Below the pieces are notes generated by a model. That model searched no databases and was not told the DNA's origin. It saw only the letters and a program-made list of their open reading frames with translations. The translations under genes were made by a program, and so were the position numbers. A stretch of DNA of 64,000 nt from Euglena gracilis (Eukaryota > Euglenida > Euglenophyceae > Euglenales), in assembly GCA_039621445.1 (NCBI GenBank), contig CP154957.1:19422714-19486713 (forward strand), written 5' to 3'. How positions within the stretch are numbered: the stretch's first letter is position 1; each line of letters starts with the position of its first letter. Positions 40,147-48,986 of the stretch are shown here, piece after piece.

Positions 40147-40617
40147 TTACACAAAAACAACTCCTTCGATCGTTGTTTTGCGGAATGCCCGAGCAACGGC
40201 ATTCGCGTATGTATGAAACGAGGTTGCCAAACGATTCCCTGAAACGAACAAAGTTCCCGACTGCTGCTCACGTTGAGCCACACATTGTTCAATGACGCTC
40301 GCCTCATCGAACAACAGGCTGGGTTCCAGCTCCCATCCCGTCCAGGCAACAAAGAAAGCATCCAGCTCAGGATAAGAGGCTTGCAGATGTTGACACAGTT
40401 TGGCGAACTCCAAACAGTTGGCAACACCAGCAAGCCCGGCACCTATGGAGCCGGACTTTTTCTTTGTGTTGCCCTGTGCCAGCAAGGTGCCATGAAGGGG
40501 GTCAACCTTCGGTTTCTTGGCATCTTGCTGGTATACCGCGAGAGCAGCCAGGAACAGTTCCGTCCTAGGGGGAGGTGGCAAAAGACCATTCACAAAGTTT
40601 GCCGTGCGTTTAGCCAT
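40147..40617 (-). CDS. Element-borne protein of unknown function, 156 aa, family member 2
   Basis: The preferred start ATG at 40617 gives MAKRTANFVNGLLPPPPRTE; the frame stays open 19 codons further upstream but that part is Phe/Pro-rich. Shared with the protein at 25268-25696: TAN, LP-x-PP, VDPLHGTLLA, CLEFAKLCQHLQASY, LDAFFVAWTGWELEP, LLFDEASVIEQ. The C-terminal 45 residues differ, ending TTIEGVVFV. Soluble by composition, weakly basic N-terminus, no zinc or nuclease motif visible. It is alone in its TIR element and again on the minus strand. Roughly 40% identity across 110 residues by eye. Confidence 0.6.
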   Translation of the reverse strand: MAKRTANFVNGLLPPPPRTELFLAALAVYQQDAKKPKVDPLHGTLLAQGNTKKKSGSIGAGLAGVANCLEFAKLCQHLQASYPELDAFFVAWTGWELEPSLLFDEASVIEQCVAQREQQSGTLFVSGNRLATSFHTYANAVARAFRKTTIEGVVFV

Positions 40618-41439
40618 AGTGGGAGGGCTGCGGAAAAAAAAAGAAAAAAGAAAGAAAAAAGGGGGGGGTGACACGTTTTTTCCATGAGGGCATTTGTGGC
40701 AATGACACGTTTTCCATTAAAGCATCTGTTCAGGCACGTTTTCCATTAAGGCATTTGTGGCAATGACACGTTTTCCATTAAGGCATCTGTGGTCAGGCAC
40801 GTTTTCCATTAGGGCGCCGTTTTTTGGGTCCGAATTTCACATTTTCCCGTTTTTGACCCCTTGCGTGAATCATTTTTTGATTGCCACAGATGCCCTAATG
40901 GAAAACGTGCCTGACCACAGATGCCTTAATGGAAAACGTGTCATTGCCACAGGTGCCTTAATGGAAAACGTGCCTGACCACAGATGCCTTAATGGAAAAC
41001 GTGTCATTGCCACAAATGCCCTCATGGAAAACGTGTTCATGACCACGAATTTCAGGGCAGGCATTTGGCGGGCTGAACACGTTTTTAAACAAAGCAACAA
41101 ACAAAACAACAACAAATGCACAAAAAGGTGCAGCAATTGGGTTCCATATGTGAGAGGGGAACTGGGAATTGGTGGTGCAGCCAGTGGCCCCATGTCTGGC
41201 CACAAAGACAAGAAATGGGAGGTGTCTGAAGGCTGATGGGGGAAAACAGAGGCAAGTTTTTAAAATCAATCTGGGGTTTGCTGGTGGAAAACGTCAGCAC
41301 CACAGGGGCTCTTTGCATGCAAACAGAAAGGCTGATGATAGGTGGCAAATGTGGGCTCAGGGAATGGTTGATAAGGTGGGTTCACAACGGCTGGACATTT
41401 TAGATGGGGTGGGTATTCAGTGATTGGGGGAACCCATTG

Positions 41440-41590
41440 CAAACCATGGCTGACAATTAAGGGGGGCCTTTTCAGGCCACTGGCTGGGATGAGGGGGACC
41501 CCTGGGCCTTTTCAGGCCCAGGGGTTGAGGGGGCCTTTTCAGGCCCAGAGATTGGGGGGGCCTTTTCAGGCCCAAAACAGTCCACAGCAT
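41440..41590 (+). repeat. GGGGCCTTTTCAGGCCCA minisatellite
   Basis: Four irregular copies of GGGGGGCCTTTTCAGGCC at about 41461, 41506, 41529 and 41557, each a short palindrome (GGCCTTTTCAGGCC). Non-coding. Confidence 0.75.
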
Positions 41591-41835
41591 GTTGATGATG
41601 AACTTCTGCAGCAATAATGCCAAAGGGCTGAAAAGCCCAAAAAACTTCGTCAGCAAGTCGAACTTCTTGGGCTTCGGCGGCTTGCTTCCTCACTCAAGTT
41701 GAATACTTGTCTCTTGTACTTGGTAATCTTGAGCTGCAGCAGCTTCACTTCTTGGACTCCGGCCTTCACTTCTTCACCAAACAACTGGAATTGACCCCAC
41801 CAGGGGCTTTCAAGATATGGTGAATATGCATTCAA
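41590..41835 (-). CDS. Possible coiled-coil coding fragment, unknown
   Basis: Two overlapping minus-strand frames read FQLFGEEVKAGVQEVKLLQL, KITKYKRQVFNLSEEA and KQAAEAQEVRLADEVFWAFQ. Heptad-like Leu/Val spacing and charge suggest a coiled coil. No family is recognised. The two frames would need a splice or shift near 41690. Confidence 0.2.
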
Positions 41836-42065
41836 AAAAAATAGACACTCAGAAATATTTTTTGGTAGGACATAATTCCAGGGCCAAAAATTCGCGGTTT
41901 TAATCAGGTCGCCAAAATACCGACGGGGGGGTCCTTGTTTCGGCGCTCTAAAACGATTTAAGAGCGGTGGAAATAAAGTGAACGGAGATACTTCACTTGC
42001 GGAATAAAATCCCCTCCTGTACGTTTAGACTGGGGGGGGGGGAGGTTCTGGGTAGTCGATCGACT

Positions 42066-42399
42066 AGTTGAAGGGTCGATCGACCAGCTGAAGGGTCGGT
42101 GGTTGATGCGTGATAAATTGGTGCCTACAGGGGACCAGCTACCCCAAAGAGGCGCCCAACTAGGGTTAATACACATTGGGGGACCCTCGCTCGGCGCCTT
42201 TGGCGCCACGCTCGGGTCCCCCAATGTTTTTAACTCCAGTTGGGCGCCTCTTTGAATTCGCTGGGTCCCCTGCAGACACCAATTTAACGACGTTGAGGGG
42301 ATGGGATGGGACAGTTAGGAATGGGAACTTGACCCTAACCCTACGCCTTTAAATAACGTCATCAACTTTTCAGGTTCTGAATTGGAGCGGCCTTCGGCC
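42066..42399. repeat. 335-bp foldback element, copy 2 (inverted relative to copy 1)
   Basis: Reverse complement of 30051-30385, from AGTTGAAGGGTCGATCGACC to ATTGGAGCGGCCTTCGGCC. The internal hairpin centre is GGCGCCTTTGGCGCC. A G-run GTCGATCGAC end stands on each side (42031 and 42419). Confidence 0.85.
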
Positions 42400-42418
42400 A
42401 GGCGGCCTTCGGCCGCCG

Positions 42419-42510
42419 ATGGGGGGGGGGTCTGGGTAGTCGATCAACTAGTCGGTCAATTACCCAACTGGTCGATCGACTAGTCGGTGGGGTCCAAAAC
42501 CCCGTTTACA
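42419..42510 (+). repeat. TCGATCGACTAGTCGGTGGGG end, copy 2
   Basis: Direct repeat of 38757-38850 with the same order of words, ending GGTCCAAAACCCCGTTTACA and a second G run. Confidence 0.65.
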
Positions 42511-42631
42511 TGGGGGGGGGGGCTCGGGGGGCTCTAAAAAAATCCCTGGTCTGGGGCCACACACCCCCTACACCCCCCACACCCCCCATACATACCACCA
42601 CAGCGCCCACACCTGCCATAACCTGCCTAAA

Positions 42632-42963
42632 GGACCAGGTTTTGAATAATGCTGAGCTCTTAATGGGACATGCATGCAGTGGAAGGCTGAAAAGACTAGC
42701 ATTGCAAATTTCGCGTATTTTATAAGTTACAAATTACACTCTTGCAATTTACGGTGATTTTCAGTGATTTTAAGGTAGTTTCTGAAACGTTAATGAAATG
42801 TTAACCAGGTTTTGAATAATGCTAAGCTCTATGGGACTTGCACTTAAAAAAAAAGGCTGATAATTTGGTGTAATTTAAAAGTACAAATTACATTTTTGCA
42901 ACTTACGGTGACTTTCAGTGATTTTACGGCAATTTCTGAAACGTTGATGAAATGTTAACCCCC
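42632..42963 (+). repeat. GTTTTGAATAATGCTGAGC family, tandem copies 2 and 3
   Basis: Copy 2 (42632-42805) closely matches 5412-5584; copy 3 (42806-42963) is more diverged and starts at the last bases of copy 2 (TTAACCAGGTTTTGAATAAT). Non-coding. Confidence 0.8.
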
Positions 42964-43059
42964 ATTTCTTGTTTCTTTTTTGGTTTACTTTCCGTGACTT
43001 GAGATTCAGAAATTTTCAAATTCTGGCATTTTTGGCGGATTTTTTTGACATTGTACCCG

Positions 43060-43316
43060 CCCCCCCCCCCTTGTCGTACGACCACCCCTCATTTACGACC
43101 ACCCCCCGGTCACAGGTTGCAGGTCATGGGGTGCCATGACCCCCCCCCCCGGTCACAGGTTGCAGGTTGCGAAATTTTTAACACCTCCTTACCTACGACC
43201 GCCCCCTCATTTACGACCACCCCCCGGTCACAGGTTGCAGGTCATGGGGGCGTTACGACCCCACCCCCCCCCCCGGTCACAGGTTGCAGGAACCCGGTCG
43301 TACGACAAGGGGGCGG
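43060..43316. mobile_element. TTGTCGTACGACC element, copy 1
   Basis: Ends CCCCCTTGTCGTACGACC (43066-43083) and GGTCGTACGACAAGGGGG (43296-43313) are inverted repeats that include the palindrome GTCGTACGAC. The core repeats CCCCGGTCACAGGTTGCAGG four times and CATTTACGACCACCCCC twice. Same architecture as 45283-45692. Confidence 0.8.
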
Positions 43317-44274
43317 ATAGGTGGAAAAAAACTCAAATTTTTTTTGACAAAGTTCGCCTGGCATGGCATGGTGAGGGGGTCCAAAATGGGGGGGGGGACC
43401 GCAGGAGGTACAACAGAGCAGGGTTGACGTTTTTTTTGTTTTTGTATAATAAAAAAACAGAAAACATGTTTTTTTCTTCTTCAAAAAAGCGCCAAAAAAC
43501 ATGTTTTTTTGAAAAAACAAAAATTGACCTTTTTCCTTGCGAAATGGCCATTTTTTGAGGAAAAAGTTCTAAAGTCATTGCTTTTGGTCATCAAAAAGTG
43601 ACGTTTTAGTGCACTTTTTGTGCCGAAAAAGTGCTATTTTAAGCACTTTTCGCGATTTTTCGGCCATTTGTTTGTGGGTCCCCCGGGACCCCCCGCCCCC
43701 CCCCCCCAGGGGGTGGGTGGGTGGGTGGGGGGGGGACCCCCCCGGTCTTAAAAAAAAACCCTGGTCCAGACCCCCTGGGAACTGGATTGTCTGGATCGTT
43801 TTGACCTGGATCGACCAGGAGTTCTGAGGCTGAACTGAACAGCCAGACCCAGACAAAATCTTGAAGTGAATCAGTTTTAAACATGCTGCCAAAATGCGAA
43901 TTTCGTCATCTTGCAATTTTTTTTGAAAGTTGGATTCGAAAACATCAAATTTTGAAACATCAAATTTGTTGGAATTTTGAGTATTTGGAGGTTTTTGGAG
44001 GTTTTTGGATTTTGGGGCGGGGTCATTTTTGGGTCGCGAATTGGCTGAGTTAGGAAGGGGGGGAGGGGGTCCCGGGCCCCCCTGGTTTGTCGGATCATCT
44101 GCACCGGATCGTGGGGGAGGAAGGGGGTGTTTTTTGAACGAACTGGATTTCCTTTGGTCCAGTGGTCCCCAAATTGCAAATTTCATTGTACTACATGGTA
44201 AAACAATAAAAGCAGGATTTCAACAACTGATTTTGGCCTTTTTGGGCACTTTTAATAATATGTTCATTCATGAC
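43317..44274. other. Intron sequence with C/G-run patches
   Basis: A T/A-tract region at 43430-43560 and a C/G-run block at 43680-43745 preceded by AAAAAGTGCTATTTTAAGCA, a core word shared with 34025 and 48625. No gene is supported. AGTGGTCCCCAAATTGCAAA at 44161 matches 20344. Confidence 0.4.
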
Positions 44275-44515
44275 AGAACCGGCGTCCCTAACCCCTTTCT
44301 CACAGACAGAACGGAAACCAGTGGGGCGGATCGCCGATTCTGTTGTGAACCCGGCGGCCCAAATGCTGGTTTTAGGTTTAAAATGAGACCCAAAAGGGGG
44401 GGGTCCATCCAGCCAGCAGCCTTTTTCCAACCATCAACCTTTTTCCAGACCCAGCCACCCAAAAGGGGGGGGTCCATCCAGCCAGCAGCCTTTTTCCACA
44501 ATCAATCCTGCATTT
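44275..44515. repeat. GAACCGGCGTCC copy and a 69-bp direct repeat
   Basis: GACAGAACCGGCGTCCCTAA at 44275 begins a diverged copy of the family at 20430. From 44389, CCAAAAGGGGGGGGTCCATC, CAGCCAGCAGCCTTTTTCCA occurs twice (44389 and 44458). Confidence 0.65.
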
Positions 44516-45282
44516 CCAGACCCAGCCCCCCCCCCCCGCATCGACAAGTTTTAGTTCTGTTATTAGGTCACCGGACATTTGCTTTGCTTTTTCATTTTGA
44601 GATTTTTTGGCCAAACAAAGAAAAGAGTCGGAATCCTGCAGTGCTGTTTCGGGGCGTAAGTGGGCTGCACCTCAAGCTGGCCTTAGAGTTCCCAAGAAAG
44701 CAAAATATCGTTAGTTAGGGTGTTTTAAGGTCTTCAACTTCGGTCTGGACAGTTCGTTTGATTTGTGCGTTATGGGTTTCATTTACCTTGCATTTTGCAG
44801 GTCACGGGGAAAGCGAAATGCAGTTAGAATGGGCGTTCCGAGGGTTCATAGTTTTTTTTTTGATTCTGCCTTTTTTTTGAGATATTTTGAAATCTGTGAT
44901 TTCGCCAAGAATGTCAATAAAATGGTAAGAAAAAAAAAGCGGTTCTGCGGTTTCAGAGTGTAACTTTGACGAGCCGGGGATTTGCGGGGAAAACGAGTAT
45001 TGTTGGATAGGGCGTTGCACGGACTGGAGTTCTGATATTGGGCCTTTTTGATGACTCATCAGCCCCGGGAGTTCTTTCCAAATGGCTTTTTTCTTGCTCA
45101 CAGAACGTGCTGTTTTATGGTCCTTTTTTTTGGATTTTCGGCCCTGTGAACACGGGCTTAACTTGGGCTTGATGCAAAATTAGGATTAATATCCCTTTTG
45201 TGCAAGGGGACACCATATGGGATGCTTACCTGCAATGAGGTGGGAGTTGATTCATACCAGAAAACTTGGTTCTCATTACCCC
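44516..45282. other. Intron sequence, no gene seen
   Basis: Contains a relative of the CCGGACATTTGCTTTG word family (44571, cf. 6130) and T/A tracts. No inverted repeat or coding pattern is supported. Confidence 0.3.
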
Positions 45283-45692
45283 CCCCCCCCTAGTCGTACG
45301 ACCACCCCTCATTTATGACCACCCCCCGGTCACAGGTTGCAGGTCATGGGGGTGTTATGACCACCCCCCCCCCCCGGTCACAGGTTGCAGGTTGCGAAAA
45401 ATTTAACCCCCCAAAATAAGTCCCCCCCCTGGCCGGTCCGAGCAAAAATCCATGAAATGGACCCCCCCAAAATAAGGTCCCCCCTGCCGGCGCGAAGCGC
45501 CGGATTTTTGAAAAATGGGACATTTTGGGGGGGTAAATCGGCCATTTTGGGACAGTTTTTACACACTTCTACGACCGCCCCCTCATCTATGACCACCCCC
45601 CGGTCACAGGTTGCAGGTTATAGGGGTGTTATGACCACCCCCCCCCCCCCGGTCACAGGTTGCAGGAACCCGGTCATACGACTAGGGGGGGG
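45283..45692. mobile_element. TAGTCGTACGACC element, copy 2
   Basis: Ends CCCCCTAGTCGTACGACC at 45285 and GGTCATACGACTAGGGGG at 45672 are inverted. The core again has CCCCGGTCACAGGTTGCAGG units and ATTTATGACCACC words, plus an inserted block with CCCCCCAAAATAAG ends and the GGCGCGAAGCGCC hairpin (45485). Confidence 0.75.
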
Positions 45693-46025
45693 GTACTTGG
45701 GGGGGGGACCCTCATTTTGTGTCAGAAGTTGCAATTTCTTTGTGCCACAATGACAAAGGAACCCTTCAGGCACCTATACAAATTTGCCATTTGGTCTCTC
45801 CAGAGGGGGAAAAAACAGGAAAGCATCATGTCAGGATTTTCCACATTTCAAAATTAGCAAATCCAACTGGGAATGTTTATGTTTTTTCCAAAAAGTTTTC
45901 AAAGAATTTTCTTTCCCTTAATTTCCCCCCAATTTTTTTGTTTTTGTTCAAGCACGTACACATGATTTTTTTTGTTGGTAAACCGTTGAATGTTTTGAGA
46001 AATTCATTTTTCATCTTTTCCACAG

Positions 46026-46351
46026 CTCGCTACAAGGCAGTATATGAAACTGGTCCAGGAAAAGGTGACTGGTCAGTTGCAAAAGGGTTTTACAAGAAGG
46101 CGCTGCTGCTCAATAAAGGATCAGGTGTCCTTTTTTCAATTTTATTTCCAGCACATACAAATATTGTGGTCCCAGGACTTGGCCACAATCAGATGGCGGT
46201 GCTGGCATCCTATGAGATGGATGATTTTGAGGCAATGTACCATCATTACCGTTCTTTGGCCACAAAGAAGGCATTCCCTTCTGCCAGGGAGAATTTGATT
46301 AACCTATTCAATCGAAACAATCTCAAGCTCATGTCTGATGGAGGGAAGAAG
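46026..46351 (+). CDS. SMG5/6/7-EST1 family protein, exons 6-7 (TPR and EST1 core)
   Basis: Exon 6 (46026-46124) reads (A)RYKAVYETGPGKGDWSVAKG, FYKKALLLNKGS; exon 7 (46176-46351) reads GLGHNQMAVLASYEMDDFEA, MYHHYRSLATKKAFPSAREN, LINLFNRNN. A 51-nt intron with donor GTGTCC and acceptor GGTCCCAG is preferred, because it restores the A-x-x-FY-x-A-x-x-L ... G-x-x-x-NQ-[LM]-AVLA-x-Y-x-x-D-x-[LF]-x-A-x-Y-x-Y-x-RSLA-x-x-x-[AP]-FP-x-A-x-ENL core found in all family members. The donor after exon 7 is AAG|GTTCCC. Confidence 0.75.
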
Positions 46352-46550
46352 GTTCCCCACTTCTTGTGTTGTGATCGGTGACTGAAGAGGATAAAGTGAA
46401 CGCAGCCTCGTTCATCTTTTTTCTCGTCTGCCGTGCCGAGTTTTTTTTTCCAATGTAAAAATGAGAGGTTTATTTGACCTTCAGGAAGCATTATCAAATA
46501 TCTCTGAAAAAGGACCCCGGGGTGCTTGAGCCCTCTCAGCTTCTCGTAAT

Positions 46551-47021
46551 CATACATCTCTCTAAGGTTTTGCGAACCCCCCCCCCGGGGGGGGGCGGCT
46601 GCAGCCAGCCCCGATTTGGGCCCAGCCCAGCCGCAGCAGCACCCCCCCCCCGGGGGGGTGCTGCTAGCCCAGCTAGCCAGCCCCTTTTTTGGGGGTCCAG
46701 CCCAAAATTTTTCGGCGCTTTGCGCCGAAATTTTTTGAAAAACTGTGTTCAAAAGTGGCCAAAAATGGGGTTTGGGGGGCGTTTGGGGCATTTTTGGGGG
46801 GTTTCAGATGCATCATTTTTTCAAAACTGTGTTCTGCAGGTCATTTTTGGGCATTTTTCCGATTTCAGTCCAGCTCGCCCCGGTTCGGGTCCAGCCGGGG
46901 TCCAGCCCCCCCCCCCCCCCCCGGGGGGGGGGCGGGCTAGCCAGCCCAAATTTCTAGCCAGCCCAAATTTCTAGCCCTAGCCCAGCAACCCCCCCCCCCG
47001 GGGTCCTTAGAGAGATGTATG
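46551..47021. mobile_element. hAT-like non-autonomous element, 471 bp, perfect 17-bp TIRs
   Basis: CATACATCTCTCTAAGG (46551-46567) and CCTTAGAGAGATGTATG (47005-47021) are exact inverted repeats. CTCGTAAT flanks both sides (46543-46550 and 47022-47029), an exact 8-bp target duplication diagnostic of the hAT class. The interior is non-coding, with C/G runs, GCAGCC/GGCTGC pairs and the GGCGC-TTT-GCGCC hairpin at 46710. It sits in an intron of the SMG/EST1 gene. Confidence 0.9.
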
Positions 47022-47449
47022 CTCGTAATTCCGGGGTGCCCCGAGTTCTAGGTCAAAGTTTTCTTTTGGCACCAAAGGAATTTTCCTTGAGCAGTGCCAT
47101 GGTGGGGGGGTCCCAGGGACGGGGGGCTGCCAGCTATCTACAAAACCTTCGGAAATAAAAAAAATGGCATATTTGACATCTCCTCCTGCAAAGCCCAGTT
47201 CAGGTCAGACCAACCTGGGGATGGCCCTGGACTTCCTGGGCAGACAAGCAGTCCCCCCACCTGGCCCTGCGAGTCGACCCTCCACTCAAAAGTTACAGGG
47301 GGGGTTCACAAACAAAAATTTTCTTGGCACCAAAATAAAATTTTGACACAAAAATTGGTTCTTCCAGAAGAACGGTAGGGCCTGGTGGAGGGTGGGGGTT
47401 TGACCCCCCAGGCCTCTTTAGGGAAACCCATGCCTGGGCCTCTGCCCCC

Positions 47450-47783
47450 CATACAATTTTTTACCGACCCCTGGGGTTGGGGGGTCACTCCACTCTTCGA
47501 AAAACTAGTCAGTCACTTTTTTCGGGAAACCAGTCAGTCACTACACCACCCCCCCCGGGGGGGGGGGTCGGCCACTCTGGAATCCAAAGGAAATGGGACC
47601 AAATACATGAAAAACGGCCAAAAAATTTTTCCAGCGCCTTTGGCACTGGGGCACTTTGGTGGTTTTTTTGCCAACCCCCCCCCGGGGGGGGAGGGGGTCC
47701 GGGCCAAAAAAAAACTAGTCAGTCACTCTGGAAAAACCAGTCACCCCCGGGGGGGGGTCAGCCAGTGACTAGGTGATTGTATG
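47450..47783. mobile_element. hAT-like non-autonomous element, 334 bp, CATACAAT ends
   Basis: CATACAAT at 47450 and ATTGTATG at 47776-47783 are inverted. Flanks CTGCCCCC (47442-47449) and CTCCCCCC (47784-47791) match at 7 of 8 positions. The interior carries repeated AGTCAGTCACT words, C/G runs and a GGCGC-like hairpin. An inverted second copy of its left end lies at 47815-47922. Confidence 0.7.
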
Positions 47784-47814
47784 CTCCCCCCCAGTAAAAA
47801 TGAAGTCCCCCCCA

Positions 47815-47922
47815 CCACGGTGGTGACTGGCTGTTTTTCCGAAAATGAGTGACTGACTGGTTTTTAAAAAAGTGGAGTGACCCCCCCTCCCCCCCCCTGG
47901 GGGTCGGTAAAAAAATTGTATG
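47815..47922. repeat. Inverted extra copy of the CATACAAT left end
   Basis: GTGACTGACTGGTTTTTAAA, AAAGTGGAGTGACC, CCCTGGGGGTCGGTAAAAAA, ATTGTATG is the complement of the left 100 bp of the preceding element. It may be a partly deleted neighbour, or the true right end of a 473-bp version. Confidence 0.7.
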
Positions 47923-48882
47923 GCCGCGGCAGTGCCATCCCAATCGTCCCGCGGGCGTTGTTGGTGCGCCGTGGCAGCGTTTCAGGTGCACTGCGGGGGT
48001 GCCACGGCAAAACTTCGATTGTGCACTGCATGCACCGCGGAATTTTTTTTTTGCGCCACGGCAAATTTCGCCGCGGCGCACTAAATGAAAGTCTGCTGGT
48101 GATATCCCAAAACCCAAGCACTTTTGGCCGTGTGTGGGGTGGTGTAGCATCTGGGCCTTGGATCACCTGCAGGTGCGCAACTCATTGTGGTGCTTTAATT
48201 TGTGACCAAACAGTCAGCACCTGATTCCATAGCAACCCAATAAAAATGAGCTGCTGGGCTGGGTAGCTCCCCTCCCAGTGGGGGGTCTGCCACTGGGAGC
48301 TGGGAGTGGGGGGTTTGCCACCTTCCACGTTAAAGATAGGTAAACAGAGGTATGGCCAATATGCAGGACTTGTTTTCTATTTTCCCCTTTTGTCTCAACC
48401 AAGGTTAATTTTTCTTGAAAAGATGACATCCGTCAGTGAAAATGAAACAAAGCCGTACGCATCCATTTTGGCTTTGGCTTCTGGACAGGGGGTTTTTTTT
48501 TAGTCTCGGACCCCGGGGGGGGGGGGTGGCAGGGTTGGTGGGTTTGGCGGTTGGAGCGGGGGGGGGGGGGGGGGGCCCCGGGGGGGGGGTTTTTTTTTTG
48601 GTGCCGAAGGTGATGAAAATTTGTGAAAAGGTGCTGTTTTTTAGTATTTTCGCAATTTTTTTGGACATTTTTGGGGGTGAGTGGGTCCCCCGGGATCCCC
48701 CCCTCCCCCCGGGGGGGGGGGCAGGGGGTGGGTGGGTGGGGCGGTCTTAAAGAAAACCCTTGCTTCTTGCTTCACTGAATTGGTTCTGTTTTGGAAAAGA
48801 GTTCTTGTTTTGTTTTTGTTTTTTGAGGAAAATAGCCCAAAGGAAAGCAGTCCGAAAATTTTTATTCTCAACGTTCGCACAG
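47923..48882. other. Intron of the SMG/EST1 gene, no further gene
   Basis: Includes GCCGCGGC/GCCACGGC-type words at 47923-48080, a GCCACTGGGAG hairpin at 48285, and a C/G-run element at 48505-48755 with the AAAAGGTGCTGTTTTTTAG core word. Nothing coding recognised. Confidence 0.4.
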
Positions 48883-48986
48883 GATTTGAAGGGAGACACC
48901 AAGCCAGCACCAAGGATTGAAGATGGGATGTCTCATTTCAAAGATTCATTTGTGAGAATCCAGGGGATGATCTTCACCAAGATTGG
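48883..48986 (+). CDS. SMG5/6/7-EST1 family protein, downstream exon (FVRIxGxxFTK)
   Basis: The acceptor TTCGCACAG at 48882 and donor GG|GTATGT at 48986 bound 104 nt read as DLKGDTKPAPRIEDGMSHFK, DSFVRIQGMIFTKIG. F-[VL]-R-[LI]-x-G-x-x-FTK is the conserved segment that follows the TPR region in SMG6/SMG7-type proteins. Any small exon between 46351 and here was not identified. The remaining C-terminal exons should lie beyond or inside the satellite region. Confidence 0.6.

Larger units (their letters stand above)
39747..41090. mobile_element. Iteron-bearing element 4 (TTAATGGAAAACGTG)
   Basis: TIRs of about 57 bp: GTTTAAAAACGTGTTCAGAG, CCCGCCAAATGCCTGCCCTG, AAATTTGTGGTC at 39747 and the complement ending GTTTTTAAAC at 41090. 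Near the right end, inverted arrays of ATGCC-TAATGGAAAACGTG followed by TCATTGCCAC or CCTGACCAC occupy 40680-40815 (complement strand) and 40885-41040. A C-run inverted element lies inside at 39868-40050. It carries the minus-strand gene at 40147-40617. Confidence 0.8.
36065..46025 (+). other. Intron 5 of the SMG/EST1 gene, about 9.96 kb
   Basis: The donor GTATGC at 36065 and acceptor CTTTTCCACAG at 46025 are joined by exact phase and by the GDLARYK motif across the junction. The intron carries at least two iteron-bearing elements, palindromes, a recombinase-like fragment, a foldback copy and two GTCGTACGAC elements, all listed separately. Sibling introns are 43-51 nt, so this one has grown by insertion. 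Confidence 0.7.

Noticed and set aside
30051-42399. A 12.35-kb transposon bounded by the inverted 335-bp copies
   Set aside because: Exons 1-5 of the SMG/EST1 gene lie inside while exons 6 and later lie outside in phase, so the pair is better read as two independent insertions.
45745-45856. Short open frame before exon 6 (TKEPFRHLYKFAIWSLQRGK)
   Set aside because: It looks mildly coding but the exon 5 to exon 6 phase and the GDLARYK junction leave no place for it in the gene.
46125-46151. A 27-nt micro-intron
   Set aside because: GT and AG exist and the frame survives, but a 51-nt intron ending at 46175 restores the conserved G-x-x-x-NQMAVLA stretch and fits the sizes of the other short introns.
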